A program made the position numbers and the translations under genes. A stretch of DNA of 64,000 bases, taken from positions 1 through 64,000 of the forward strand of contig NZ_JAMXMX010000037.1 of assembly GCF_024055725.1 (NCBI RefSeq), given 5' to 3'. Under the pieces are notes generated by a model. That model was not told the origin of the DNA and made no database searches. It worked only from the letters and a program-made list of their open reading frames with translations. This DNA comes from Actinoallomurus spadix. GTDB taxonomy: Bacteria; Actinomycetota; Actinomycetes; Streptosporangiales; Streptosporangiaceae. This document shows positions 34,738-42,863 of this stretch, one piece after another; position 1 is the first letter of the stretch; each line of letters opens with the position of its first letter.

Positions 34738-34790
34738 TTGGACCCCAACATCTAGTAGTTACATGGATGTAGTTCACCATAGGTTGTGGT
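34738..34790 (+). promoter_or_regulatory. candidate nrdRJ promoter/operator
   Basis: TAGGTT (34780-34785) is a plausible -10. Upstream are TTGGAC (34738-34743) and two GTAGTT elements around ACATGGAT. The area is AT-richer than its surroundings and is where NrdR would be expected to bind its own operon. The match to the published NrdR box is weak. Confidence 0.35.
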
Positions 34791-34852
34791 TCGAAGGTGA
34801 GGTTCGCGCGGTTCGCGCGTGACCCGCATGTCAGGGGGAGGAGTTCGGAGCC

Positions 34853-35317
34853 ATGCACTGCCCGTTCTGCCGACACACCGACAGCAGGGTCATCGACAGC
34901 CGGACGGCCGACGACGGGGCCGCCATCCGGCGGCGCCGTTCGTGCCCGGAGTGCGGTCGCCGCTTCACCACCCAGGAGACGGTGCTCATGATGGTCGCCA
35001 AGCGCAGTGGCGTCACCGAGCCGTTCTCCAGGGACAAGATCATCGCCGGAGTGCGCCGGGCGTGTCAGGGCCGTCCCGTCAACGAGGACGCCCTCGCCAT
35101 GCTCGGGCAGCGGGTCGAGGAGGCGATCCGGGCGACCGGGAACGCCGAGATTCCCTCGCACCAGATCGGGCTGGCGATCCTCGGCCCGCTCCGTGAACTC
35201 GACGAGGTCGCGTACCTGCGATTCGCCTCCGTCTACCGGGGGTTCGAGACGCTCGACGACTTCGCCAAGGAAATCGAATCGCTGCGCGTGGCGTCCGGCG
35301 GCGACGCCCGTTCCTAG
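34853..35317 (+). CDS. nrdR: transcriptional repressor NrdR
   Basis: 154 residues. The N-terminal zinc ribbon has C3 and C6 (CPFC) and C31 and C34 (CPECG). The ATP-cone domain follows from about residue 45 ([21 protein letters not shown]). It senses the nucleotide pool (ATP/dATP) and represses ribonucleotide reductase operons. The start is ATG at 34853 behind GGGGGAGGAG. It is 73 bp before nrdJ on the same strand, the standard actinomycete nrdRJ arrangement. Confidence 0.97.
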   Translation: MHCPFCRHTDSRVIDSRTADDGAAIRRRRSCPECGRRFTTQETVLMMVAKRSGVTEPFSRDKIIAGVRRACQGRPVNEDALAMLGQRVEEAIRATGNAEIPSHQIGLAILGPLRELDEVAYLRFASVYRGFETLDDFAKEIESLRVASGGDARS

Positions 35318-35390
35318 GGCGGCGCCCGGACCGCGGGCTTGTACGGGTAATCCTGGAGGTGGGCCTGGTGTGCCCGAGAAGGGGGATGGC

Positions 35391-38222
35391 ATGACGGAGA
35401 CGGTGAGCGGCTCAGCCCGGCGGGGCAAGGCGGGTCGCAAGGGCCTGAAGATGGAGCGCATCTTCACACGGCCGGGCGTCCACCCGTACGACGACGTCCG
35501 GTGGGAGCGGCGTGACGTCGTCATGACCAACTGGCGCGACGGGTCGGTGAACTTCGAGCAGAAGGGCGTCGAGTTCCCCGCCGGCTGGTCGGTGAACGCG
35601 GTCAACATCGTCACCTCGAAGTACTTCCGCGGCGCCGTCGGCACGCCGCAGCGCGAGTCGAGCCTGAAGCAACTGGTCGACCGGGTCGTCGGGGTCTACA
35701 CCGAGACCGGCCGCAAGCACGGCTACTTCGCCTCCGAGGAGGACGCGGAGATCTTCGACCACGAGCTGAAGCACGCCCTGGTCAACCAGGTCTTCAGCTT
35801 CAACTCGCCGGTCTGGTTCAACGTCGGCACCGCCTCGCCGCAGCAGGTCAGCGCCTGCTTCATCCTGTCCGTGGACGACACGATGGAGTCGATCCTGGAC
35901 TGGTACAAGGAAGAGGGCGTCATCTTCAAGGGCGGCTCGGGCTCCGGGGTGAACCTGTCCCGCATCCGCTCCAGCAAGGAGCTGCTGTCCTCCGGCGGCA
36001 CGGCGAGCGGCCCGGTCTCGTTCATGCGCGGCGCCGACGCGTCCGCCGGGACGATCAAGTCCGGTGGCGCGACCCGCCGGGCGGCGAAGATGGTCGTCCT
36101 GGACGTCGACCACCCCGACGTCGAGGAGTTCATCGAGACCAAGGCGCGCGAAGAGGACAAGATCCGCGCCCTGCGCGACGCCGGCTTCGACATGGACCTG
36201 GGCGGCAGGGACATCGTCAGCGTCCAGTACCAGAACGCCAACAACTCCGTCCGCGTCTCCGACGAGTTCATGCGCGCGGTCGAGTCCGGCGGCCCCTTCG
36301 GCCTGCGCGCCCGCCGTACGGGCGAGGTCATCAGCCAGGTCGACGCCAAGGGCCTGTTCCGCAAGCTCGCCCAGGCGGCCTGGGAGTGCGCGGACCCGGG
36401 CATCCAGTACGACGACACGATCAACGACTGGCACACCAACCCCGAGACCGGTCGCATCACGGCGAGCAACCCGTGCTCGGAGTACATGAGCCTGGACAAC
36501 TCGTCCTGCAACCTCGCCAGCATCAACCTGCTGAAGTTCCTGAACGGCGACAACACCTTCGACGTCGAGCGGTTCGTCAAGCTCAGCGAGCTGATCATCA
36601 CGGCGATGGACATCTCCATCACGTTCGCCGACTTCCCGACCGAGAAGATCGGCGAGACCACGCGGGCGTACCGCCAGCTCGGCATCGGCTACGCCAACCT
36701 CGGCGCCCTGCTGATGGCGACCGGCCACGCGTACGACTCCGAGGGCGGGCGCTCGCTCGCCGCGGCCATCACCTCGCTGATGACCGGTGTGGCCTACCGC
36801 CGCTCCGCGGAGCTGGCCGGCGCCGTCGGCACGTACGACGGCTACGCCCGCAACGCGGAGGCGCACCAGCGCGTCATGCGCAAGCACGCCGCCGCCAACG
36901 ACGAGATCCGCACGCTCGACGCGGTGGACAAGTCCATTCACGGCGAGGCCACCAAGCAGTGGCGGCTGTGCCTCAAGGTCGGCGAGAAGAACGGCTACCG
37001 CAACGCCCAGGCGTCGCTGCTGGCGCCCACCGGCACGATCGGCCTCATGATGGACTGCGACACGACGGGCATCGAGCCCGACCTGGCGCTGGTCAAGTAC
37101 AAGAAGCTGGTCGGCGGCGGCTCGATGCAGATCGTCAACAACACCGTGCCGCGCGCCCTGAAGAAGCTCGGCTACCAGCAGGAGCAGATCGAGGCGATCG
37201 TCGAGTACATCGCCGAGCACGGCCACGTCGTCGACGCACCCGGCCTGCGCCTGGAGCACTACGAGGTCTTCGACTGCGCGATGGGCGAGCGGGCCATCAG
37301 CCCGATGGGCCACGTGCGGATGATGGCCGCGGTGCAGCCGTTCCTGTCCGGGGCGATCTCCAAGACCGTGAACATGCCGGAGCAGGCCACCGTCGAGGAC
37401 GTCGAGAAGATCTACTTCGAGGGCTGGAAGCTCGGCCTGAAGGCCCTGGCGATCTACCGCGACAACTGCAAGGTCGGCCAGCCGCTGTCCGTGGCCAAGA
37501 AGAAGACCGAGGAGAAGGTCGAGGAGGCGCCGGCCCCGGCGCCGGCCCCGGTGGTCGAGCGCGGCCCGGTGCGGACCCGCCTGCCGAAGCAGCGGACCGC
37601 GACCGTCACCCGGTTCTCCGTCGGCGGCGCCGAGGGCTACATGACCGCCTCCTGCTACCCGGACAACGGGCTCGGCGAGGTGTTCCTCAAGCTCGGCAAG
37701 CAGGGCTCCACGCTCGCCGGCGTCATGGACGCCTTCTCGATGGCGATCTCCATCAGCCTCCAGTACGGCGTGCCGCTGGAGACCTGGGTGGAGAAGTTCA
37801 CCAACATGCGGTTCGAGCCGGCCGGTATGACCGACGACCCGGACATCCGGATGGCGACCTCGATGATGGACTACATCTTCCGTCGCCTCGCACTCGACCA
37901 CCTGCCGTACGAGACGCGCGCCGAGCTGGGGATCTTCTCCGCCGAGGAGCGCACCGCGCAGGCGGCGGGCCAGGACCCGGCCGCGCTGAACGCCGAGGAG
38001 GACGTCGAGCGCGAGTCGCTGGCCCAGTCGGTGCCGGTCGAGCAGCCGAAGGCCAAGGAGCCGGAGCCGGCCGCGGTGGCCCACTCCTCGACCGAGCTGA
38101 TCGAGAGCCACCAGGGCCGTACGGCGGACGCTCCGCTGTGCCTCACCTGCGGCACGAAGATGCGCCCGGCCGGCAGCTGCTACGTCTGCGAGGGCTGCGG
38201 CTCCACCAGCGGCTGCAGCTGA
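35391..38222 (+). CDS. nrdJ: vitamin B12-dependent (class II) ribonucleotide reductase
   Basis: 943 residues. The ten-stranded barrel core carries the conserved ACFILSVDD, NPCSEYM and SNCNLASINL-like (SSCNLASINLL) elements with the active-site cysteines, and APTGTIGL. The C-terminal tail has redox and zinc-type cysteines (CLTCGTKM, CYVCEGCG). It makes deoxynucleotides from ribonucleotides using adenosylcobalamin, independently of oxygen. An Ala/Pro/Glu-rich linker (VEEAPAPAPAPVVE) separates the barrel from the C-terminal extension. The start is ATG at 35391 behind GGGGGAT. No cobalamin riboswitch was recognised before nrdR. Confidence 0.96.
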   Translation: MTETVSGSARRGKAGRKGLKMERIFTRPGVHPYDDVRWERRDVVMTNWRDGSVNFEQKGVEFPAGWSVNAVNIVTSKYFRGAVGTPQRESSLKQLVDRVVGVYTETGRKHGYFASEEDAEIFDHELKHALVNQVFSFNSPVWFNVGTASPQQVSACFILSVDDTMESILDWYKEEGVIFKGGSGSGVNLSRIRSSKELLSSGGTASGPVSFMRGADASAGTIKSGGATRRAAKMVVLDVDHPDVEEFIETKAREEDKIRALRDAGFDMDLGGRDIVSVQYQNANNSVRVSDEFMRAVESGGPFGLRARRTGEVISQVDAKGLFRKLAQAAWECADPGIQYDDTINDWHTNPETGRITASNPCSEYMSLDNSSCNLASINLLKFLNGDNTFDVERFVKLSELIITAMDISITFADFPTEKIGETTRAYRQLGIGYANLGALLMATGHAYDSEGGRSLAAAITSLMTGVAYRRSAELAGAVGTYDGYARNAEAHQRVMRKHAAANDEIRTLDAVDKSIHGEATKQWRLCLKVGEKNGYRNAQASLLAPTGTIGLMMDCDTTGIEPDLALVKYKKLVGGGSMQIVNNTVPRALKKLGYQQEQIEAIVEYIAEHGHVVDAPGLRLEHYEVFDCAMGERAISPMGHVRMMAAVQPFLSGAISKTVNMPEQATVEDVEKIYFEGWKLGLKALAIYRDNCKVGQPLSVAKKKTEEKVEEAPAPAPAPVVERGPVRTRLPKQRTATVTRFSVGGAEGYMTASCYPDNGLGEVFLKLGKQGSTLAGVMDAFSMAISISLQYGVPLETWVEKFTNMRFEPAGMTDDPDIRMATSMMDYIFRRLALDHLPYETRAELGIFSAEERTAQAAGQDPAALNAEEDVERESLAQSVPVEQPKAKEPEPAAVAHSSTELIESHQGRTADAPLCLTCGTKMRPAGSCYVCEGCGSTSGCS

Positions 38223-38256
38223 TTCAGGGCACCACCCAGGCGTAAAGCGCCTGGTC

Positions 38257-38294
38257 AGAGCGGGGAGCTCGGCGGGAAGCCGACTCCCCGCTCT
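38257..38294 (+). terminator. terminator of nrdRJ
   Basis: An 11-bp stem AGAGCGGGGAG / CTCCCCGCTCT is extended inside by TCGGC / GCCGA after a single bulged C, with a GGGAA loop and a short TTG tail. It starts 34 bp after the nrdJ stop. Confidence 0.75.
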
Positions 38295-38463
38295 TGCTGT
38301 GTCCGGCACCTCGTTGCGTTCGATACGACCGGTGCCAGGTCTGGGGAGCCACCTACTTGAGCGATGAATCAGCTCGCCGTAGCTGAAGCGGCGCACCGCC
38401 TCCATCCGGTCGAGCCCGCGGATGAAGGCCCTTGAGTGCGTCGCGCCGGTCGGCGGCCGGCGA

Positions 38464-39339
38464 TCAGCCTAGGCGCGGGTCGACCGTACGCAGATAATGC
38501 TCGGCGATTTCGTCGCTGGTGGTCAGCCAGACGTCCGGCTGCGCCGCCAGGTAGGCCAGCGCCTGGTCGAGGTACTTCGCGCGGAATGCCTGGCCGATGG
38601 AGAACGGGTGCAGGGCCAGCGCCATCACCCGGCCGCTGTGCGCGGAGTCGGCGTGCAACTGCTCGTACTGGTCGGTGACGATCTGGAGGAACTCCGGCCC
38701 GGTCGTTCCGTTGCCGAACAGCATCAGGTCGTTGAGCTCTACCGAATACGGGACGCTGATCATCCCGGGCACTCGCAGCGGGTACGGCTGGTCGTCGTTG
38801 GTCCAGTCCAGCAGATAGCGGAAGCCGAGGTCGGCCAGCAGTTCCGGGGTATGGAACGTCTCGGTCAGGCCTGGCCCCATCCAGCCGCGTGGTCGCCGGC
38901 CGGTGCCCTCGGCGAGGGTGTCGGTGATCTCGGTGAGGACGCGGCGCTCGTCGTCGCGGTCCATGCCGGTGTGCAGGATCGAGTTGGTCTGCCCGTGCGC
39001 CAGCCACGCCCAGTCCCGCTCGACGCCGGCCTTGACGATCTGTGGGTAGTGGTGGACGACGTCGGAGTTGAGTAGCACGCTGGCCCGGATGCCGTGCCGG
39101 TCCAGGATTTCGGTGATGCGCCAGATGCCGACCCGGGCGCCGTAGTCACGCCAGCCGTGGTTGAGCGCGTCGGGCACCAGGTTCGCGGTACCGGGCCAGA
39201 TGCTGGTGGACGGGCGGCCGAGCAGGAAGTGTTCGACGTTGAGCCCGACGTACACGGCGACCCGCGCGTTGTCGGGCCAGGTGATCGTCGGCCGCTCGGT
39301 GATCGGGGTGTACTCGAAGAGATCCAGGTCCTGTGTCAT
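38464..39339 (-). CDS. polysaccharide-deacetylase-family protein (PuuE/allantoinase-like)
   Basis: 291 residues of the NodB/CE4 superfamily in its cytosolic form, with no signal peptide. The motifs differ from secreted deacetylases: VYVGLNVEHF near the N-terminus, SVLLNSDVVHHYP, LAHGQTNS as the metal-binding region, and LALHPFSIG with the late histidine. This pattern is that of PuuE-type allantoinases and related amidohydrolysing deacetylases, so a role in purine or amide breakdown is possible but unproven. It is divergent from a MerR regulator whose operator lies between them, 14 bp from this start. Confidence 0.78.
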   Translation of the reverse strand: MTQDLDLFEYTPITERPTITWPDNARVAVYVGLNVEHFLLGRPSTSIWPGTANLVPDALNHGWRDYGARVGIWRITEILDRHGIRASVLLNSDVVHHYPQIVKAGVERDWAWLAHGQTNSILHTGMDRDDERRVLTEITDTLAEGTGRRPRGWMGPGLTETFHTPELLADLGFRYLLDWTNDDQPYPLRVPGMISVPYSVELNDLMLFGNGTTGPEFLQIVTDQYEQLHADSAHSGRVMALALHPFSIGQAFRAKYLDQALAYLAAQPDVWLTTSDEIAEHYLRTVDPRLG

Positions 39340-39353
39340 GCCGGAACGGTAGG

Positions 39354-39373
39354 ACCTAACATTAATGTCAGGT
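39354..39373. promoter_or_regulatory. MerR-type operator between divergent genes
   Basis: ACCTAACATTAATGTCAGGT is a 20-bp near-perfect dyad (one mismatch) between the deacetylase-like gene and the MerR gene. TAACAT and TAATGT within it can serve as -10 boxes. MerR proteins bind a dyad of this kind over the promoter spacer. Confidence 0.7.
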
Positions 39374-39389
39374 TCAAGCGAGGAGTGAC

Positions 39390-39782
39390 GTGCGCATCGG
39401 TGAGCTGGCGCGGCGGACCGGGGTGAGTGAGCGGTCCCTGCGGTACTACGAGCAGCAGGGCCTGCTGGCCGCCGACCGTACCCCGGGCGGCCAGCGCGAC
39501 TACCCGGACGCCGCGGTCGACCGGGTCATTCGCATCCAGGAGCTCTTCGCCGCAGGACTGCACAGCAGGAAGATCGCGGAGCTACTGCCGTGCATGCGCG
39601 ACGCGGACGGCGGCCCCTCCGAGATCGCCGACGCGAAGCTGGTCGCCGAACTCACCGCCGAACGTGACCGCATCGACCGCATGATCGGCGACCTCATCTC
39701 TTCCCGCGAGGTCCTCGACGACGTCATCACCGCGGCCTCGCAACCCGACGACCGGCCGGTGAACCTCGGCCGTCCCGGGTAG
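39390..39782 (+). CDS. MerR-family regulator
   Basis: 130 residues. The winged helix (RIGELARRTGVSERSLRYYEQQGLL) leads into a dimerisation helix (ELTAERDRIDRMIGDLISS). There is one cysteine (C80), so thiol or metal sensing is not obvious. GTG 39390 lies behind AGGAG. It probably controls the divergent deacetylase-like gene through the dyad at 39354. Confidence 0.87.
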   Translation: MRIGELARRTGVSERSLRYYEQQGLLAADRTPGGQRDYPDAAVDRVIRIQELFAAGLHSRKIAELLPCMRDADGGPSEIADAKLVAELTAERDRIDRMIGDLISSREVLDDVITAASQPDDRPVNLGRPG

Positions 39783-40131
39783 GGGCGTGGCAGGGCCATC
39801 GAGCGCGACACGGGGCTGAGGACGGTCGGCGATCTCCCCGGAGCAGAGGAACGGTCCTCGGCCCGGGGCTGTGGAATACCGCACCCTGCGAATAAGTGCT
39901 CTGCCCCAGTGTGACGGGCGCCGTCAAGGCGTGAGATGGCGGACCAGGGCGGGGAGCCGGCGAGTGATCGGCTCCCCGCTCCGTCATGGGGCCGGCGGAG
40001 CCGCGGCCGGCGGCGTAGGCGGGGCGTCGTCAGGTCGCCGGGCACGCGCACCGTGCCGGGCGACGGCGCGTTCCGGCGGGCCGTCCGCGCGGCCGGCCCG
40101 CCCTGGGACGCGTACCGCCGAAGACGGTGTG
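39783..40131. other. intergenic region without a supported gene
   Basis: 349 bp between the MerR and TetR genes. It holds one strong hairpin (39949-39979). No frame has a credible start, and I saw no family motif. Confidence 0.5.
39949..39979. terminator. hairpin in the MerR-TetR gap
   Basis: GCGGGGAGCCG and CGGCTCCCCGC form a perfect 11-bp stem with a 9-nt loop. It is about 170 bp from both neighbours, so it may end a transcript from either side or mark a lost gene. Confidence 0.55.
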
Positions 40132-40710
40132 TCAGATGACGGCGAGCCGGTCCACCAGCAGCTCCACCCTCCGCTCGGCGTCCTCCGGCGGCAGCCGTCC
40201 CGCCCTGGTCAGGGTGGCCAGCCCGTGCAGGGCCGCCCAGAACACCTCGGTGAACATCCCCGGGTGGACACCGTCCCCGGCGACCTCACCGAGGCTTTCC
40301 AGCAGGGCGGCGAACGCGTCCCGCAGAGGTTGCGGGGTGTCCTCGTGCGCGAAGGCCAGGCCGCCGTCGAGCTCGAACAGAGCGTCGTAGACCGCCGGGT
40401 TGCGAGCGGCGAAATCGAGGTAGGCGCGGGCGAGGGCGGTGACCCGGGCGCGCGGTCCGTCCGCGGCGGCGGTCGCGGCCCGGACCGCCGCGGCCATCTC
40501 GGTGGCACCCTCGAGGGCGACGGCGCCGATGATCTCCCGTTTGCCGCGGAAATGGCTGTAGAGCACGGGCTGGCTGTACTCGATGCGCTCGGCGAGCCGG
40601 CGGGTGGTGACCGCGTCCCAGCCCTGCTGCTCGGCGAGTTCGCGGGCCGTCGTCACGATGAGGCGCTCGCGCTCCGCCCGTTCGCGCTGCTTGCGTTCCT
40701 GTACCGACAT
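40132..40710 (-). CDS. TetR-family regulator
   Basis: 192 residues. The HTH is at 19-65 (TARELAEQQGWDAVTTRRLA; YSQPVLYSHFRGKREI). The C-terminal domain (ATEMAAAVRAATAAADGP; ARAYLDFAARNPAVYDALF) is of the WHG type common in actinobacteria. A perfect 15-bp dyad lies just before its start, so autoregulation and control of the divergent gene at 40802 are likely. Confidence 0.88.
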   Translation of the reverse strand: MSVQERKQRERAERERLIVTTARELAEQQGWDAVTTRRLAERIEYSQPVLYSHFRGKREIIGAVALEGATEMAAAVRAATAAADGPRARVTALARAYLDFAARNPAVYDALFELDGGLAFAHEDTPQPLRDAFAALLESLGEVAGDGVHPGMFTEVFWAALHGLATLTRAGRLPPEDAERRVELLVDRLAVI

Positions 40711-40718
40711 GGCTCGAC

Positions 40719-40733
40719 CCTAGCATTGCTAGG
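40719..40733. promoter_or_regulatory. TetR operator 1
   Basis: CCTAGCA-T-TGCTAGG is a perfect dyad eight bases upstream of the TetR start codon. Confidence 0.65.
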
Positions 40734-40770
40734 CAATCGAGCGGCAGTAGCTCTAGCGTCGCCTCGTCGT

Positions 40771-40783
40771 CTAGCAACACTAG
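40771..40783. promoter_or_regulatory. TetR operator 2
   Basis: CTAGCAACACTAG shares the CTAG arms and the TAGCA half of operator 1 and lies 18 bp before the divergent gene. Confidence 0.5.
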
Positions 40784-40801
40784 CCGGCGAGATGGGTCCT
40801 C

Positions 40802-41275
40802 ATGCTCGGCGCGCTCGGAGGCCGAGCCCGGGGCGGCCGCCGCGGGGGCGGCGGCGCCGACCTCGCGGACTGGCGGTCCCGGCCGCTCGGCGCGGATCCG
40901 GCGGGCGCGTACGCCGAGGCGGCCGAGGACGTGCTGGCCGCCTTCGCGGAGCCCGACGCGCCGTCGCGGGAGTTCCCCCTTCCCGAGGTCGGACCCGGTT
41001 CGACGTTCCCCGAGAGCCAGGCGATCGGGTTCCACTTCATCGACTACGTCGTGCACGGCTGGGACGTCGCCCGCTCCCTCGGGCTGGCGTACGAACTGGA
41101 CGACGACCTGGCCGAGGACGCCCTGCGGGTCGCCCTGGCGGTCCCCGGCGGGAACCACCGGCTCGGGCCCGGCGCCGCCTTCGGGCCCGAACCGCCCGCC
41201 CCCGTGGACCCGTCACCGCTCGACCGGATCCTGACGGCGCTCGGCCGCTCCCCGGCCTGGCCCGGCCGCGCCTGA
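40802..41275 (+). CDS. TIGR03086-family metal-binding protein, probably truncated
   Basis: 157 residues. The core from LADWRSRPLGADPAGAYAEA through FHFIDYVVHGWDVARSLG to SPLDRILTALGRSP matches the C-terminal two-thirds of TIGR03086/maleylpyruvate-isomerase-like (DinB-fold) proteins. The usual N-terminal helix with its first metal histidine is missing; the first 20 residues are a Gly/Arg run with no family similarity. A 5' deletion that brought the TetR operators close to the remaining coding part would explain this. It may still be expressed, but the metal site would be incomplete. Confidence 0.6.
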   Translation: MLGALGGRARGGRRGGGGADLADWRSRPLGADPAGAYAEAAEDVLAAFAEPDAPSREFPLPEVGPGSTFPESQAIGFHFIDYVVHGWDVARSLGLAYELDDDLAEDALRVALAVPGGNHRLGPGAAFGPEPPAPVDPSPLDRILTALGRSPAWPGRA

Positions 41276-41290
41276 GCGCCGGTCCGGGGC

Positions 41291-42289
41291 TCAGTGGGCG
41301 ACGGTGGCGACGATCTTGCCGAACTGGGCGTTGGACTCCAGGTGGCGGTGGGCCTCGACGATCTCGTTCAGGTCGAACGTGCGGTCCACGACGGGCCGGA
41401 ACGCGCCCGAACGCAGCCCGGAGGCCACGAACGCCTCCGCCCGGCGCAGCCGCTCGGGCCGGCGGGTCGTCTCGTGCAGCGTGTAGGTGCGCATGGTGAG
41501 GGCGGGCATGCCGAGGTCGATGGCCGGATAGGGGGTGGGCCGGCCGCTCAGCGCGCCGTAGACCAGGAGGGTGCCCTCGTCGGCGACGACCTTGGCCAGG
41601 TCCGTCACGCCGGGCCCGGCGACGGCGTCGAACACGAACTCGGCGCCCCGCCCGCCGGTCGCCGCGAGCACCCGCTCGACGACGTCCTCGGACTCGGTCA
41701 CGATCACGTCCGCCGCGCCGTGCCGCAACAGCGCCTCCTTCTTGGCGGCGGTGCGGGTCACGGCGATCGGCGCGGCGCCGACGCGCTGGGCGACCTGGAT
41801 CGCGGCCAGTCCCACGCTGCTGGACGCCGCGGTCAGCACGACCGTGTCCCCGGGCCGCATCCCGCCGACCTCGACCAGTCCGCCGTAGGCCGTCACGTAC
41901 GGCATCCACACCGCCGCGCCCTCGACGGCCCCGAGTCCCTCCGGGCGGCGCACCACCGCCGCGGCGGGCACGATCGCCCGCTCGGCGTAGACGCCGTAGT
42001 CGTTCGGCGAGAACGCGGGCACGGTGCTGACCGGCTCACCCACCCGGAACCCGGTGACGCCGTCCCCGATCGCCTCGATCACGCCCGCGGACTCGGTGCC
42101 CAGCCGGGCGGGGAACCGCTTGACCGGCTCGATGTAACGGCCGCTCCGGAACAACGCCTCGGCGCGGTTCAGGCCGATCGCGTCCACCCTGATCCGCACC
42201 TCACCCGGACCCGGCTCGCCGACCTCGACGTCCTCCAGCCGCATCACCTCGGGGCCGCCGAGCTCGTGGAATCGCACCGTCCTGGCCAT
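41291..42289 (-). CDS. NADPH:quinone reductase-like MDR oxidoreductase
   Basis: 332 residues of the medium-chain dehydrogenase superfamily, zinc-independent type. The N-terminal GroES-like part begins VRFHELGGPEVMRLEDVEV. The cofactor domain has AASSSVGLAAIQVAQRVGA and NADPH-type TRTAAKKEALL, followed by FVFDAVAGPG. It probably reduces a quinone or an alpha,beta-unsaturated carbonyl. It is divergent from an ArsR regulator across an 11-bp inverted repeat, so it is the likely regulated gene. A weak GAGAGGA stands just before the ATG. Confidence 0.88.
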   Translation of the reverse strand: MARTVRFHELGGPEVMRLEDVEVGEPGPGEVRIRVDAIGLNRAEALFRSGRYIEPVKRFPARLGTESAGVIEAIGDGVTGFRVGEPVSTVPAFSPNDYGVYAERAIVPAAAVVRRPEGLGAVEGAAVWMPYVTAYGGLVEVGGMRPGDTVVLTAASSSVGLAAIQVAQRVGAAPIAVTRTAAKKEALLRHGAADVIVTESEDVVERVLAATGGRGAEFVFDAVAGPGVTDLAKVVADEGTLLVYGALSGRPTPYPAIDLGMPALTMRTYTLHETTRRPERLRRAEAFVASGLRSGAFRPVVDRTFDLNEIVEAHRHLESNAQFGKIVATVAH

Positions 42290-42336
42290 CGTGTCGTCCT
42301 CTCATGACGTCGTCGTCGTGGCTCGACCCAAGCGCA

Positions 42337-42377
42337 GAACTACGATGGTTGTCAAACTTTGATGAGCATCGTAGTTC
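42337..42377. promoter_or_regulatory. ArsR operator: 11-bp inverted repeat
   Basis: GAACTACGATG (42337-42347) and CATCGTAGTTC (42367-42377) are perfect inverted arms 19 bp apart, between the quinone-reductase gene and the ArsR gene. The spacing is about three helical turns from centre to centre. The right arm runs directly into the 15-mer that is shared with the other ArsR promoter. Confidence 0.65.
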
Positions 42378-42400
42378 GATGGAGGTCGTAGGATGAGGTC

Positions 42401-42736
42401 ATGGAACGCATCCCGCCGCACCCCGACGTGCGGACGGTCCCGCTGCAGCGGGTCCTCGAGGCCCTCGTCGACCCGGTGCGGCGGAGCATCGTCACGCAGC
42501 TCTGCGACGCCGCCGCCGACCTCAGGTGTGGAGGGTTCGACCTTCCCGTGAGCAACTCGACGGCCACGCACCACTTCCGGATCCTGCGCGAGACCGGACT
42601 GATCCGGCAGTACTACGTCGGCACCGCGCGGATGAACACCCTCAGGCGCGACGAGTTCGACGAGGCATTCCCCGGCCTGCTCGACGCCGTCGTGTCCGCG
42701 GACCGGAGGTCCTCCGGGGCCGCCGCCACGGCCTGA
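42401..42736 (+). CDS. ArsR-family winged-helix regulator
   Basis: 111 residues, clearly paralogous to the regulator at 16433: both have VPLQ-xx-L-x-A-xx-DPVRRxI, FDLPVS, THHF or SHHF, and a closing EFD-x-xFPGLL. It has two nearby cysteines (C35 and C43), but not the metal-site pattern of ArsR/SmtB. ATG 42401 is six bases after TAGGAT (42389-42394), a leaderless-type start. It probably represses itself and the divergent oxidoreductase through the dyad at 42337. Confidence 0.87.
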   Translation: MERIPPHPDVRTVPLQRVLEALVDPVRRSIVTQLCDAAADLRCGGFDLPVSNSTATHHFRILRETGLIRQYYVGTARMNTLRRDEFDEAFPGLLDAVVSADRRSSGAAATA

Positions 42737-42863
42737 CCGAGGGCTCCGCCGCCCGCCGGCGGCGCGTCGCCCGCGTCGTAACGTTTCAGTGACCTGCCGG
42801 GACGGCATAGTGCGCAATCGGTACCTTTGTGCGCTATCTGCTTCCCGAAAGAAAGGTCAGATC

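Larger units (their letters stand above)
34155..34852. other. 698-bp intergenic region between lexA and nrdR
   Basis: No coding sequence is supported here; the open frames are short and biased. The left part (34155-34330) holds the lexA promoter and two LexA boxes. The middle (about 34330-34730) is GC-rich with no recognisable RNA motif. The right end (34738-34790) is an AT-richer island carrying the nrdR promoter and near-repeats of GTAGTT. Confidence 0.6.

Noticed and set aside
34330-34740. A cobalamin riboswitch before nrdRJ
   Set aside because: I looked for the GCCACTG core and B12 box and found neither. A covariance search could still overturn this.
35412-38405. A 997-codon open frame antisense to nrdJ, and similar long antisense frames over leuS, dinG and the TPP enzyme
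   Set aside because: Amino acid composition is that of a codon-bias shadow (His, Val, Arg, Asp, Leu runs), with no domain motif, while the opposite strand encodes well-known proteins.
38300-38463. A lost gene after nrdJ, from a minus-strand frame reading MEAVRRFSYGELIHR
   Set aside because: The stretch is short, has no start site or family motif, and lies next to the nrdJ terminator. I could not support it as a gene.
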